From assembly GCF_019145205.1 (NCBI RefSeq), contig NZ_JAHSTT010000007.1, positions 1 to 64,000 on the forward strand: 64,000 nucleotides of DNA, written 5' to 3'. Within the stretch, counting starts at the first letter, position 1, and the number at the start of each line of letters is the position of its first letter. Below are positions 37,001-45,275 of this stretch, one piece after another. Both the position numbers and the translations under genes were made by a program. Under the pieces are notes generated by a model. That model was not told the DNA's origin. It searched no databases and saw only the letters and a list, made by a program, of their open reading frames with translations. The stretch is from Pseudomonas khavaziana (GTDB lineage: Bacteria; Pseudomonadota; Gammaproteobacteria; Pseudomonadales; Pseudomonadaceae).

Positions 37001-40000
37001 GTTGTTCGATGGCACCGCCCTCGGCCGGGTCCAGATGCACCTCCTGCACCACCAGCCGCGCCTCGCGCCATACCACCTGGACGGGGCTGTCCAGGCCTTC
37101 CCAGACCACGCCTGTGCGCAGGATGTCGTGGCGCGCCACCACCTGTTGCAGCGCGCCCATAAACCCGTGCAGGCGTTCGAGGCTGTCAAACGCCATGCGC
37201 GATTGCAGCAGGTACGGGTCACCCTGCTCGGCGCTGATGTGGTGGTAGAGAATGCCTTCCTGCAACGGCGCCAGCGGGTAGATGTCTTGCACATTCGCCG
37301 CTCCACCCGGCATGTGGGCGACGATACGTTCGATGGCATCCGGCGTGAGTTGCACCAGGCTCAGCATCGACGGGGTGATCTGTGTGCAGCCCGCCGGGAT
37401 GCCATTGACCGGCACCACGATCTCGCGACCACTGCCCACCGCTGCCGCCAGCGCCGCCAGGCTTGGCTGGTTGAACAGCACACGCACATCGGCACTCAGA
37501 CCCACTTGGCGCATGCGTTCGATCAGGCTCACCGCCAACAGCGAATGCCCGCCCAATTCGAAAAAGTGATCGTGACGCCCGACGCGTTCGAGCTTGAGCA
37601 CGTCCTGCCAGATCTGCGCCAGCAGGCTTTCCACCTCGCCTTGCGGGGGCTCGTAGCCGCGATTGAGCAAGGCGCTCTGGTCCGGTATTGGCAAGGCTTT
37701 GCGATCCAGCTTGCCATTGTTGGTCAAGGGCAGGTTCGCCAGCGGCACATAGGCCGACGGCAGCATATAGTCCGGCAGTTGACCTTGCAGATAGGCGTGT
37801 ACCTGGTCAATGCCCAAGTCTGCGTCGGCCCAGGTGAAATAGGCCACCAGGCGTTTGTCCCCCGGCACGTCTTCCCTGGCCAGTACCGCAACGTCCTGGA
37901 TACCTGGGCAACCGGCCAAGCGGGCCTCGATTTCGCCCAGTTCGATACGGAAACCACGGATCTTGACCTGATCGTCATTGCGGCCGAGGCATTCCAGCAG
38001 GCCGTCCGCCGACCAACGCCCGAGGTCGCCAGTGCGATACATCAAGGCGCCCGGTTGCTCGACAAAGGGGTTGCTCACAAACTTCTCGGCAGTCAACTCA
38101 GGACGATTCAAATAGCCCTTGGCGACGCCATCGCCGCCGATGCAGATTTCCCCGCTAATGCCCAGTGGCACGGGCTGCAGCTGCGCATCGAGCACATAGA
38201 TCTGCGTGTTGGAAATGGGGCGCCCCACCGGCACGCTGTCTGTATCGGCGCCAACTGCGCGCACTTCATAGGTAGTGGCGTAGGTGGTGGTTTCGGTCGG
38301 TCCGTAGCAATGCACCAGGCGCAGCTTCGGTGCCCGCGCCAACAGGCTGCGAAAGGCAGCCGGATCAGCGCGCTCACCGCCGCACAGCAGGATACGCAAG
38401 CCGGCCAGGGCCTCGGGGATCATCTGCACGTACTGGTTGAACAGCGCAGTGGTGACGAACAGCACCGTCGCGCCTTGGAGTTCAGCGCCGAACGCCAGCG
38501 GGTCGAGCAAGGTGGCGTGATCGATCACCTGCACTTGCCCGCCATTGAGCAGCGCGCCCCACACATCCATGGTGCTGGCGTCGAACGCAGGGTTGGAGGC
38601 GAAGGCGACACGGTCGCTGGCATTGAAGTCAGCGTAGCCATTATTGATTACCAGGCGCGTAATACCGCGATGGGGCACCAACACACCCTTGGGCGTGCCG
38701 GTGGAGCCGGAGGTGTACATGATGTACGCCACGTCCTGCGCCGATTGCGGCCGCTCAGGGTTATGCGCCGACAGACCGTCCAGCTCCAGCTCGGCCAGGT
38801 TGTCGAGCACCTGGCGGGCGCCGCTGTCCTGCACCATGAAGGTCCGGCGTTCGAGCGGCGCGTTGACGTCCAGCGGTACGTACACCGCCGCGCACTTGAG
38901 CACCGCCAACTGGCTGACCACCAGATCTATCGAGCGCGGCAGTGCCAGGGCCACCGGCTCGCCCGGCTGCACACCACGGTTTAGCAAATAATGGGCCAGG
39001 CGATTGGCGCGACGATTGAGGTCGCGGTAGCTCAGGCTGAGTGGGCCGTGCACCACGGCTATCGCTTCAGGTCGAGCCAGCGCCTGGGCTTCGAACAGTT
39101 GCGCGACGGTAAGCTGCGACGGGTATTCACGGGTACTGGCATTGAAGCCCTCAAGCAGTTGCCGGCGCTCGGCGGGCGGCAAGATCGACACCCTGTGCAA
39201 TGCGGTGGTCGGCGCCTGTTGCAGCGCGCTCACCAAATGACGCAGCGCGGTAAGCATGTAGTCGCCCACCCGTTGCACATCCAGCTCGGCGACGCCTTGC
39301 ACGGTAAGGTTGAAGCCTGTGCCCAGGTCATCGACATTGAGCACCAGCGGGTAGTTGCTGCGCTCCTGGGAGCTGAGGATCTGGATACCGGATGCGGCAA
39401 AGGGATTGTCCCCCGGTGCTTCATCCGGCGCGCTATGGCGGTAGTTGAGCAAGGTGCTGAACAGTGGCAACGAACCCGGCACACCACTGCAACGCTGGGC
39501 CAGGGACAGCGAGGCATGTTCATGCCCCAGCAACTGCGCCAGGCGCGCATGGGTGGCGCGCACCCCGGCTTGTACGCCGACGGCGCCGAGGCTGACCCGC
39601 AACGGCAAGGTATTGATAAACATCCCCAGCGCCCGGTCGGCACCCTCGCCGCCCTGCATGCGCCCCAGCAACACGGTGCCGAACACCACTTCCTGCTGGC
39701 CGGACACCTGGCCCAGCACCTGGGCCCAGGCCAGATGCACCAGGCTCGCAGTGCTGACGCCCAGTTGCCGCGCCTGTTCACGCAGGCCCAGGCTGAGGGC
39801 CGGTTCCAGCGGCAAGTGAGCTTCATGGATGCCGCTGCCGTCGCCATTCACATCCTGCAAGCCGAAGGCCAGGGTTGGCTCGTCGATATCGCCAAGCATC
39901 TCGCTGAAGAAGGCTTCGTGCTGCGCCTGGCTCAGGCCCAGGCGCGCCTGGGCCACGTAGTTGCGGTACTGCACCGCGTCGGGCAGCTGCGCGCTGTTGC

Positions 40001-43000
40001 CGCTGAGGCTGGCGCTCATTTCTTCGACCAGCACTTGCAGCGCCGTATGGTCGAGCAGGATATGGTGCAGCAGCAGGATACCGACCAGGCCGCCAGCCTC
40101 TTCGGCATAAGCCAGGCGCATCAGCGAGGCGCGGGACAGGTCCAGGCGGTAGTGGCGTGGGTCGAAGCGCTGCTGCAACTGCGCCAAAGCATCGACGCCC
40201 TGGCTATCGACACGCTCGACGGCAAGCGGTGCCTGGCGCAGCACCACTTGCACCGGCTCCTCCAGGCCCTCCCAGAGAATCGCGGTGCGCAGGATATCGT
40301 TGCGCTCGATGACGCTGTGCAGCGCCTGGACAAACCCATCCACGGCGCCCTGGTCGTTGAAGCGCAACTGCACCTGCAACACGTAGGGGTCGCCCTCGGT
40401 GGTTGCCAGGTGGTGATAAAGAATACCGGCTTGCAACGGCGCCAGGCCGTAGATGTCCTGCACGTTGGCCACGCCACCGGGCACGGCCTGGATGATGTGA
40501 TCAATGGCGGCCTGGTTCAATTCCACCAGCGGCAGCATGTCCGGGGTGATCTGTTCACTGTGTGCCTGGATCAGGTTGACCGGCACCTGCACCTCGTGTT
40601 GCCCGCCCACCGCCGCTGCGAGCGCCGCCAACGTCGGCTGGCCGAACAACACGCGCACGTCAGCGCTGAGGTCAACCTGGCGCATACGCTCGATGAGCTT
40701 GACCGCCAGCAGTGAATGCCCGCCCAGTTCGAAGAAGTTATCGTCGCGGCCAACCTGGTCGAGCTTGAGCAGCTCCTGCCAGATCGTGGCGATGGCGTTT
40801 TCCACCGCGCCCTGGGGCGGCGCATAACCGCGCCGCGCCAAGGCATAGGCGTCCGGTGCAGGCAAAGCCTTGCGGTCGAGCTTGCCGTTGGTGGTCAGCG
40901 GCAACTTGTCCAGGCGCACAAAGGCGCTGGGCACCATGTACTCGGCCAGGCTCAGCAGCAAGTGGTCGCGCAAGGCGGCGACGCTGAGTTCTCCCTCGGT
41001 GATCACGTAGGCCACAAGGCGCCTGTCACCCGGTTCGTCTTCCCGGGCGATCACCACCGCATCGCGTACGCCGTCGGCGCTGGCCAGGTGCGCTTCGATT
41101 TCGCCCAGCTCGATCCGGAAACCGCGGATCTTGACCTGGTCATCATTACGCCCCAGATATTCGACACTGCCATCGGCCAACAGCCGGCCGAGGTCGCCGG
41201 TCTTGTACATGCGCAGGCCGGTGGCCGGGTCTGCAAGAAAGCGTTCGGCGTTGAGCGCCTCGCGGTTCAGGTAACCGCGCGCCACCCCGGCACCGCCCAC
41301 GTACAGCTCGCCGATCACACCCAATGGCAGCGGCTCGCGCTGTGCGTCCAGTACGTACAGCTGCAAATCAGGAATACGCACGCCAATCGGGCTGACGCCG
41401 ACCAACTGGGCATCCGCCGCCTGCAATGCACGATAGGTCACGTGCACGGTGGTTTCAGTGATGCCGTACATGTTCACCAACTGCGTACCGGCATTCACCG
41501 CCCGCGCATACCAGGGCTTGAGCATGCCCGGTTCAAGGGCCTCGCCGCCGAAGATAACCTGGCGCAGCGAATGCGACCGGGTGCTGTGGCCCTGGGCGGC
41601 GATCAACTGGCGGAACGCACTCGGCGTCTGGTTGAGGATGCTCACCTCGGCGTCGCAGAGCAGCGCGTAGCACTCGTCCGGTGAGCGGCTGACCAGTTGC
41701 GGCACGATCAGCAATTGGCCGCCGTACATCAGCGCACCCCAGATTTCCCACACGGAAAAGTCGAAGGCGAAGGAATGGAACAGCGCCCATACATCGTGCT
41801 GGTTGAACCCGAACCAGTGCTGGGTGGCGCTGAACAGGCGCGCCACCTGGCGGTGCTCGATCATCACGCCCTTGGGTTGGCCGGTGGAGCCGGAGGTGTA
41901 GATCACATAGGCAAGGTTGGCCGGGCTCAGGTGCAGGCGTGGGTTGAGCAGGGACGCCTGGCCAAGGTTGTCGAGGTCCACCTGGGCCAGCTCGCCGACC
42001 AACTGGCGGGTGTTGGCCTGCACCAGCACGGCCACGGGTTGGCTGTCGGCCAGGGTGAAGGCGATGCGTTCCTGTGGGTAAGCCGGGTCAATCGGCACGT
42101 AACCGGCGCCTGCCTTGAGGATGCCGAGCAAGCCGATGATCATCTGCGGGCCGCGCTCCACGCAGATCGCCACGCGACTGTCCGGGCCCACGCCCTGGGC
42201 CAGCAGCGCATGGGCGACCTGGTTGGCGCGTTCGTTGAGTTGGCGGTAAGTGAGACGTTGTTGCTCAAAGCGCACGGCAATGGCTTCGGGCTGGATGGCG
42301 GCGTGGGTTTCGACTTGCTGGTGGATCAGCGCGGTGTCGGCGTAGTGCGTGGGACTGTGATTCAAGGTGTGCAGCAGGGTGTGGCGTTCAGCGTCGGGCA
42401 AAATGTTCAGGCCGCAGAGCGGCATTTCCGGTCGCTGCTCAAGCGCCTCGGCCAGGCTTTCCAGGGCGGTGTGCAGGTAACCGGCGACCCGCTTCGCGCC
42501 AATCGATGCATCGACCATCACCGTCAGGGCAAAGTCTTCCCCCAGGTCATCGACGTTGACGGTCAACGGGTAGTTGGTACGCTCCTCGGCGCCCAGCACC
42601 TGGATGCCCTCGGCGACCTCGATCACCGCCGCCATATCGGTGGCAGCACTGTGGCGATAATTAAGCATCGCACTGAACAGCGGGGTCGGCGCCGCCACGC
42701 CACTGCAACGCTGGGCCAGCGCCAGGGACGCATGTTCGTGATCGAGCAAACGCGTGAGGCGTTCATGGGTGATCTTGACGGCAGCGCGTACGCCTTGTTC
42801 GCCGACATCCACCCGCAGCGGCAAAGTGTTGATGAACATGCCCAGGGCCTGTTCACCGCCCTCGCCCGCGCCCATACGACCGAGCATCACGGTGCCGAAC
42901 ACCACCGCCTCACGCCCGGAGACCACGCCCAGCACCCGGGCCAGGGCCAGGTGCATCAGGCTCGCCACGCTCACCCCCAATGGACGTGCCAGGCTGCGCA

Positions 43001-43967
43001 GGCGGCGACTGAGTGTGCTGTCTACGGGACTGCGCGCTTCATCGATGCCCTGGCCATCGCCCTGCACATCCTGCAGGCCGAACGGCAGCGTTGGTTCATC
43101 GATATCTGCAAGCATGTCGCGGAAAAACGCTTCATGGGCCTGCTCGCTGACACCATGGCGCACCTGGGCGATGTAGCTGCGAAACGCCACCGGCGCGGCG
43201 GCCTGGGCCTGCTCACCGGCGAGGTAGAGCTGGATTTCATGGCGCACCAGGTCCAGGGCGGTATGGTCGAGAATGGTGTGATGGAACAGCAGCATCGCCA
43301 CCACGCGCTGGTTGGCCGGGTCATCGGCGAACACCAGGCGCAGCAGCGGTGCCTGGCCCAGGTCCATGCGGTAGGTGCGGGCGTCATAGCGCGCGAGCAA
43401 TTGGGCGAGACGGTCGCCGCTGCCCAAATGCGCTTCTTCGCAAGCCAACTCAGCCTTGCGCCACACCACTTGCAGGGGTTCGTCGAGTCGCTCCCACACC
43501 ATGGAGGTGCGCAGGATATCGTGGCGGTCGATCACCCATTGCAGCGCCTGGGCGAAGGCCTCAAGGCGGGCGCGGCTGTCGAACACAAACTGCGCGTGCA
43601 GCACGTAGGGGTCGCCCTGCGCTGCCGAAAGGTGGTGGTAAAGCATGCCTTCCTGCAGCGGCGCCAGGGGGTAGATGTCCTGCACATTCGCTGCGCCACC
43701 GGGGATGGCCGCGACGATCCGGTCGATGGCCGACTGGTCCAGGTTGACCAGCGGCAACATGGCTGGGGTGATGCGATAGGCCGGGCTCAACCAGTCACCG
43801 CCATGCTCGGCGACCAACTGCAACAGCCGGGGTTTGTGCGCGATCAATTGATCCCAGAGCGCATCATCCAAGGCTTCGTCATCACCGAGAATGATCAGGT
43901 CGCCCTCTTCAGTTTGCAGACGGATCGCGTGGGTGGAAATCGCTGCCAGTAAGTCGCTGAACTGCAT
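31044..43967 (-). CDS. viscB: Viscosin/massetolide-type lipopeptide synthetase, middle subunit: four modules
   Basis: A 4,307-residue NRPS with a TubC-like docking domain (1 to about 55), then four C-A-T modules (carrier Ser near 1085, 2141, 3200 and 4265) and no thioesterase. The A-domain codes read DFWNIGMVH (Thr; near 736), DAMFLGCTY (Val/Ile; near 1795), DAWFLGNVVK (Leu; near 2872) and DVWH.S..D (Ser; near 3927), matching residues 3-6 of viscosin. All four C domains are of the dual epimerase/condensation type (DIYPLAPLQEG...GDPY). C1-C3 keep the HH.....GD motif, but C4 reads HYITAGQGD, consistent with an unepimerised L-Leu5. With no loading module here, Leu-Glu must be added by a ViscA encoded elsewhere. 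Massetolide and WLIP synthetases are close alternatives. The ATG at 43967 follows a CAGG ribosome-binding site. Confidence 0.9.
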   Translation of the reverse strand: MQFSDLLAAISTHAIRLQTEEGDLIILGDDEALDDALWDQLIAHKPRLLQLVAEHGGDWLSPAYRITPAMLPLVNLDQSAIDRIVAAIPGGAANVQDIYPLAPLQEGMLYHHLSAAQGDPYVLHAQFVFDSRARLEAFAQALQWVIDRHDILRTSMVWERLDEPLQVVWRKAELACEEAHLGSGDRLAQLLARYDARTYRMDLGQAPLLRLVFADDPANQRVVAMLLFHHTILDHTALDLVRHEIQLYLAGEQAQAAAPVAFRSYIAQVRHGVSEQAHEAFFRDMLADIDEPTLPFGLQDVQGDGQGIDEARSPVDSTLSRRLRSLARPLGVSVASLMHLALARVLGVVSGREAVVFGTVMLGRMGAGEGGEQALGMFINTLPLRVDVGEQGVRAAVKITHERLTRLLDHEHASLALAQRCSGVAAPTPLFSAMLNYRHSAATDMAAVIEVAEGIQVLGAEERTNYPLTVNVDDLGEDFALTVMVDASIGAKRVAGYLHTALESLAEALEQRPEMPLCGLNILPDAERHTLLHTLNHSPTHYADTALIHQQVETHAAIQPEAIAVRFEQQRLTYRQLNERANQVAHALLAQGVGPDSRVAICVERGPQMIIGLLGILKAGAGYVPIDPAYPQERIAFTLADSQPVAVLVQANTRQLVGELAQVDLDNLGQASLLNPRLHLSPANLAYVIYTSGSTGQPKGVMIEHRQVARLFSATQHWFGFNQHDVWALFHSFAFDFSVWEIWGALMYGGQLLIVPQLVSRSPDECYALLCDAEVSILNQTPSAFRQLIAAQGHSTRSHSLRQVIFGGEALEPGMLKPWYARAVNAGTQLVNMYGITETTVHVTYRALQAADAQLVGVSPIGVRIPDLQLYVLDAQREPLPLGVIGELYVGGAGVARGYLNREALNAERFLADPATGLRMYKTGDLGRLLADGSVEYLGRNDDQVKIRGFRIELGEIEAHLASADGVRDAVVIAREDEPGDRRLVAYVITEGELSVAALRDHLLLSLAEYMVPSAFVRLDKLPLTTNGKLDRKALPAPDAYALARRGYAPPQGAVENAIATIWQELLKLDQVGRDDNFFELGGHSLLAVKLIERMRQVDLSADVRVLFGQPTLAALAAAVGGQHEVQVPVNLIQAHSEQITPDMLPLVELNQAAIDHIIQAVPGGVANVQDIYGLAPLQAGILYHHLATTEGDPYVLQVQLRFNDQGAVDGFVQALHSVIERNDILRTAILWEGLEEPVQVVLRQAPLAVERVDSQGVDALAQLQQRFDPRHYRLDLSRASLMRLAYAEEAGGLVGILLLHHILLDHTALQVLVEEMSASLSGNSAQLPDAVQYRNYVAQARLGLSQAQHEAFFSEMLGDIDEPTLAFGLQDVNGDGSGIHEAHLPLEPALSLGLREQARQLGVSTASLVHLAWAQVLGQVSGQQEVVFGTVLLGRMQGGEGADRALGMFINTLPLRVSLGAVGVQAGVRATHARLAQLLGHEHASLSLAQRCSGVPGSLPLFSTLLNYRHSAPDEAPGDNPFAASGIQILSSQERSNYPLVLNVDDLGTGFNLTVQGVAELDVQRVGDYMLTALRHLVSALQQAPTTALHRVSILPPAERRQLLEGFNASTREYPSQLTVAQLFEAQALARPEAIAVVHGPLSLSYRDLNRRANRLAHYLLNRGVQPGEPVALALPRSIDLVVSQLAVLKCAAVYVPLDVNAPLERRTFMVQDSGARQVLDNLAELELDGLSAHNPERPQSAQDVAYIMYTSGSTGTPKGVLVPHRGITRLVINNGYADFNASDRVAFASNPAFDASTMDVWGALLNGGQVQVIDHATLLDPLAFGAELQGATVLFVTTALFNQYVQMIPEALAGLRILLCGGERADPAAFRSLLARAPKLRLVHCYGPTETTTYATTYEVRAVGADTDSVPVGRPISNTQIYVLDAQLQPVPLGISGEICIGGDGVAKGYLNRPELTAEKFVSNPFVEQPGALMYRTGDLGRWSADGLLECLGRNDDQVKIRGFRIELGEIEARLAGCPGIQDVAVLAREDVPGDKRLVAYFTWADADLGIDQVHAYLQGQLPDYMLPSAYVPLANLPLTNNGKLDRKALPIPDQSALLNRGYEPPQGEVESLLAQIWQDVLKLERVGRHDHFFELGGHSLLAVSLIERMRQVGLSADVRVLFNQPSLAALAAAVGSGREIVVPVNGIPAGCTQITPSMLSLVQLTPDAIERIVAHMPGGAANVQDIYPLAPLQEGILYHHISAEQGDPYLLQSRMAFDSLERLHGFMGALQQVVARHDILRTGVVWEGLDSPVQVVWREARLVVQEVHLDPAEGGAIEQLHARFDARHYRLDITQAPLLRMVYARDPALDRVVAILLFHHLALDHTAMEVVGQEMRAFMFGQGRGLPEAAPFRNYVAQARLGVSVAEHEQFFRDMLADVDEPTLPFGLQDVQGDGRAIEEAGLQLHAELAQRLRQQARQLGVSAASLMHLAWAQVVGLVSGRDDVVFGTVLMGRMQAGDGADRALGMFINTLPLRVDVAAGASAAVKVTHARLSALLGHEHASLALAQRCSGVPTSTPLFSALLNYRHSNPGEMARDGHGIWEGVQLLGGEERSNYPLTLSVDDLGVGFGLSVLAVPQIGAQRLCDYMHSAVAQLVTALESAPHTALNQLPILPTAERDTLLGEFNATTQDFPRGQTLHGAFEVQAERQPHAIAVQQGSDTLSYQQLNQRANQLAHHLLELGVQADDRVALCCRRGPQMLVGLLGILKAGAGYVPIDPAYPSERIAYLLQDSAPVAVVAESSTRGLLGPVAMVDLHDPNWQRHAVSNPQLPALTPAHLAYVIYTSGSTGQPKGVMVEHRTLENLVHWHCEAFGVTAVSHTSSVAGFGFDAMAWEVWPALCVGATLHLPPAEVGNENIDELLAWWLAQPLDVSFLPTPVAEYAFSRPLQHPTLRILLIGGDRLRQFTQERRFAVINNYGPTEATVVATSGRVRAGQALHIGRPIANASSYVLDAQLRPVPVGVAGELYVGGSGVARGYLNRPDLTAERFLQDPFNHGRMYRTGDLVRWLPDGNLEYLGRNDDQVKVRGVRVELGEIESRLAALDGIREAVVLVREGRLLAWFTEQRAVDIETLRGQLHAQLPDALVPVAYMRLDVLPLTANGKLDRKALPDPDQSALLSREYQAPEGEVETALARIWAEVLQVEQVGRHDHFFELGGHSLLAVSLIERMRQVGLSADVRILFSQPTLAALAAAVGSGREVQVPANRIAADCQRITPDMLSLVTLDQSTLDQVVAQVPGGAANVQDIYPLAPLQEGILYHYITAGQGDPYLLQSHLAFDSIERLQAVVGALQQVIDRHDILRTGVVWEGLAQPLQVVWRKAELSVQALQLQGDVLAGLHERFDARRYRLEISQAPLIRLMYAPDPANQRVVAVLLYHHIALDHTAFDVVLREMQGYLLGHAAPTAAPMPYRNYVAQARLGVSEQEHEAFFRDMLADIDEPTLPFGLQDVRGDGVDIHEHSLHLDSDLNRRLRAQARLLGVSTASLFHLAWGQVLAATSGRQHVVFGTVLVGRLQGGEGADRALGVFINTLPLRLDIDDQGARTAVRATHGRLTQLLGHEHASLALAQRCSGVAAPAPLFSSMLNYRHRGAAGRAADAQQAWEGMQTLANDGRTNYPLTLNVDDLGDGYGITALAQMDAQRVCGHMQAALSGLVEALEQAPDQALNRLPIMGLEERHKLLVEFNATAVDYNLDQTLHSLFEAQVLCTPQAVAVKAGEQQLSYQQLNERANRLAHHLRDLGVQPDSRVGICLERGLDMVIGLFAILKAGGGYVPLDPAYPQERIAYMLHDSAPVVVLAQDATRALLGDVAVIDLDHSTWHQQPATNPQVPGLTARHQAYVIYTSGSTGQPKGVINEHAGVVNRLLWMQDAYGLTASDTVLQKTPFSFDVSVWEFFWPLFTGARLVMARPGGHKEPAYLCEVIEAEQITTLHFVPSMLDVFLAHGDVSQAAGLVRVMCSGEALPGSLVRRFKQQLPGSGLYNLYGPTEAAVDVTAWNCARSDVPDNTPIGKPIANTRMYVLDGQLQPLPLGVVGELFIAGVQVARGYLNRPELTAERFLDDPFNHGRMYRTGDLGRYLADGNIEYLGRNDDQVKIRGLRIELGEIQARLVEHPAVKDAVVVAREERLVAYYTGVPSDIQSLRDQLLHHLPEFMVPALFVHLDALPLSPNGKLDRKALPAPGMDALRVREYEAPEGDTEILLARLWAELLKVERVGRHDHFFELGGHSLLAVSLIGRLRQEGMEADVRALFEQPTLAGYAAMTERMEIVL

Positions 43968-44231
43968 GGGGAACCTGCCTGATAAGTCACGGTTTTAGAG
44001 AATGTCCGTATTCAGTTTTTCCGCTAGGCGCGGCGCCCTTGAAAAACAACGGGCGCAGCCGGGGGCCAGGAGGGGCTTCCGGCAGGCTTGGAAAATTAAG
44101 GGATTTGAAGGGTGGGGGGTGACATGGGAAGCGGGGACAAGTGTGGGGCGGAAGGGTTCCCGTTTTTGCTCGTGGGTCTTCAAGTTAGCTGAGTTTTACC
44201 AGTACAGCGGTAATGACGTCCATGTCACACC
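43968..44231. other. Upstream region of viscB, probable promoter and 5' leader
   Basis: No gene is convincing here. A hairpin with GCGCCC/GGGCGC arms lies about 60-85 bases upstream of the viscB start, in its leader. No promoter was assigned. Confidence 0.4.
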
Positions 44232-44320
44232 TGTGGGAGTAGGCTTGCTCCCGATAGCAGTGGGGCAGTCAATTAATTCATACCTGACCCACCGCTATCG
44301 GGAGCAAGCCCCCTCCCACA
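44232..44320. repeat. REPIN upstream of viscB
   Basis: Inverted REPs of the TGTGGGAGG family with a ~40-base spacer. The right REP abuts the tandem duplication that carries the first two small genes. Confidence 0.85.
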
Positions 44321-44453
44321 TTTTGGCCTGTGTCGCCTGCTCGACATGCATTGTTAAAGGCCAGCAATCCATATCCCTTTAATTTGCAGGACGTTTCCTA
44401 GACAATCCTTCGGCCTTGCGCCTGCTCAATCCACTGGCTAGCCTTCGCTTCGT

Positions 44454-44658
44454 CGCTGCATATCAGCGATCGGGTGTGGAAACCCGGGAATGAGTAGGCG
44501 TCATGATCGTATGCAAACGCTCAATGGCGGCTGTGCGCGGGCAGACTTCGGTCTGACTGGGTCCTACTCCCCGGTTTCCACCCCGCGTATGGCTGCCACC
44601 CAATCTGCCGTGTGGAAACGGCACCGGATGGCGCCCCAACTGAGTAGGAGCTATATCC
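44454..44658 (+). promoter_or_regulatory. Structured leader RNA, copy 1 (putative two-state translational switch)
   Basis: Elements in order: hairpin P1 (44454-44468); A (44476-44484, GTGGAAACC); B (44492-44498, GAGTAGG); stem P2 5' strand (44526-44541); hairpin CAGAC-UUCG-GUCUG (44542-44555); B' (44563-44569, CCTACTC); A' (44573-44581, GGTTTCCAC); P2 3' strand (44582-44597); A'' (44612-44619, GTGGAAAC); B'' (44642-44648), which overlaps the AGGAG ribosome-binding site 10 bases before the ATG. B'-A' can pair with A-B (9+7 bp) or with A''-B'' (8+7 bp), not both. The second pairing would hide the ribosome-binding site. Confidence 0.7.
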
Positions 44659-44910
44659 ATGAACAAAGTCGTCCCCGATCCACCCTATCCCGTTTTTGTC
44701 GCCCACGAAGACCTGAGCTTCGAAGACGCCATCGCCAGCATTTCCTCGCTGCTACGCTGCGCCACCACCACAGCAACCGAAACCGCCGAGGGCCTCAAAG
44801 GCACCCAACGCGACATGGCCTGCTCCACCGCCCACTTGATCGACATGGCCCGCACCCTCGCCGACCGCGCACTGGATTGCCTGCAACCCAAACCTGCCAA
44901 CACCCCATAA
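44659..44910 (+). CDS. Small protein of unknown function, paralogue 1
   Basis: An 83-residue protein beginning MNKVVPDPPYPVF, with a short beta-prone segment, then FEDAIASISSLLRC and a predominantly helical remainder (about 25-72). It has no signal peptide. The pattern recalls the small DUF3077/DUF6124-type proteins that pseudomonads carry in many copies, but I am not sure of the family. It differs from the 45276 paralogue at only a few positions. The AGGAG ribosome-binding site lies within segment B'' of the structured leader, so translation is probably controlled there. Confidence 0.75.
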   Translation: MNKVVPDPPYPVFVAHEDLSFEDAIASISSLLRCATTTATETAEGLKGTQRDMACSTAHLIDMARTLADRALDCLQPKPANTP

Positions 44911-44914
44911 CCCC

Positions 44915-44942
44915 TGTGAGAGGGGGCTTGCTCCCTCCCACA
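44915..44942. repeat. Degenerate single REP
   Basis: A collapsed REP, TGTGAGAGGGGGCTTGCTCC directly followed by CTCCCACA, at the junction of the tandem duplication. Confidence 0.6.
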
Positions 44943-45075
44943 TTTTGGCCTGTGTCGCCTGTTCGACATGCATTGTTAAAGGCCAGCAATCCATACCCCT
45001 TTAATTTGCAGGACGCTTCCTAGACAATCCTTCGGCCTTGCGCCTGCTCAATCCACTGGCTAGCCTTCGCTTCGT

Positions 45076-45275
45076 CGCTGCATATCAGCGATCGGGTGTG
45101 AGATCCCGTGCATGAGCAGGCACCATGCGCTACAACCGTCTATGGCGGCTATGTGCGGGCAGACTTCGGTCTGGCCGGGTCCTGCTTCCGGTATCTCACC
45201 CCGCACATAGCTGCCACCTTTTGACGTGTGAGATCGGCAAAAGAATGGCTTCCAATCCAAGCAGGAGCTTCAAGC
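45076..45275 (+). promoter_or_regulatory. Structured leader RNA, copy 2
   Basis: Same order as copy 1 with altered pairing segments: P1 (45076-45090); A (45098-45104, GTGAGAT); B (45114-45120, GAGCAGG); P2 (45144-45159 with 45200-45215, 16 bp); the UUCG hairpin (45160-45173); B' (45181-45187, CCTGCTT); A' (45193-45199, ATCTCAC); A'' (45228-45234, GTGAGAT); B'' (45259-45265, AAGCAGG), overlapping the ribosome-binding site 10 bases before the ATG at 45276. Confidence 0.7.

Noticed and set aside
31044..43967. Alternative assignment as orfamide or another ten-residue lipopeptide synthetase.
   Set aside because: The terminal subunit has three modules (Leu-Ser-Val/Ile); orfamide-type systems have four in the last subunit with Leu-Leu-Ser-Val.
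44490..45023. A 177-codon plus-strand frame over the first small gene.
   Set aside because: It overlaps the 44659 gene in another frame and starts inside the structured leader; the duplicated unit conserves the 83-codon frame instead.
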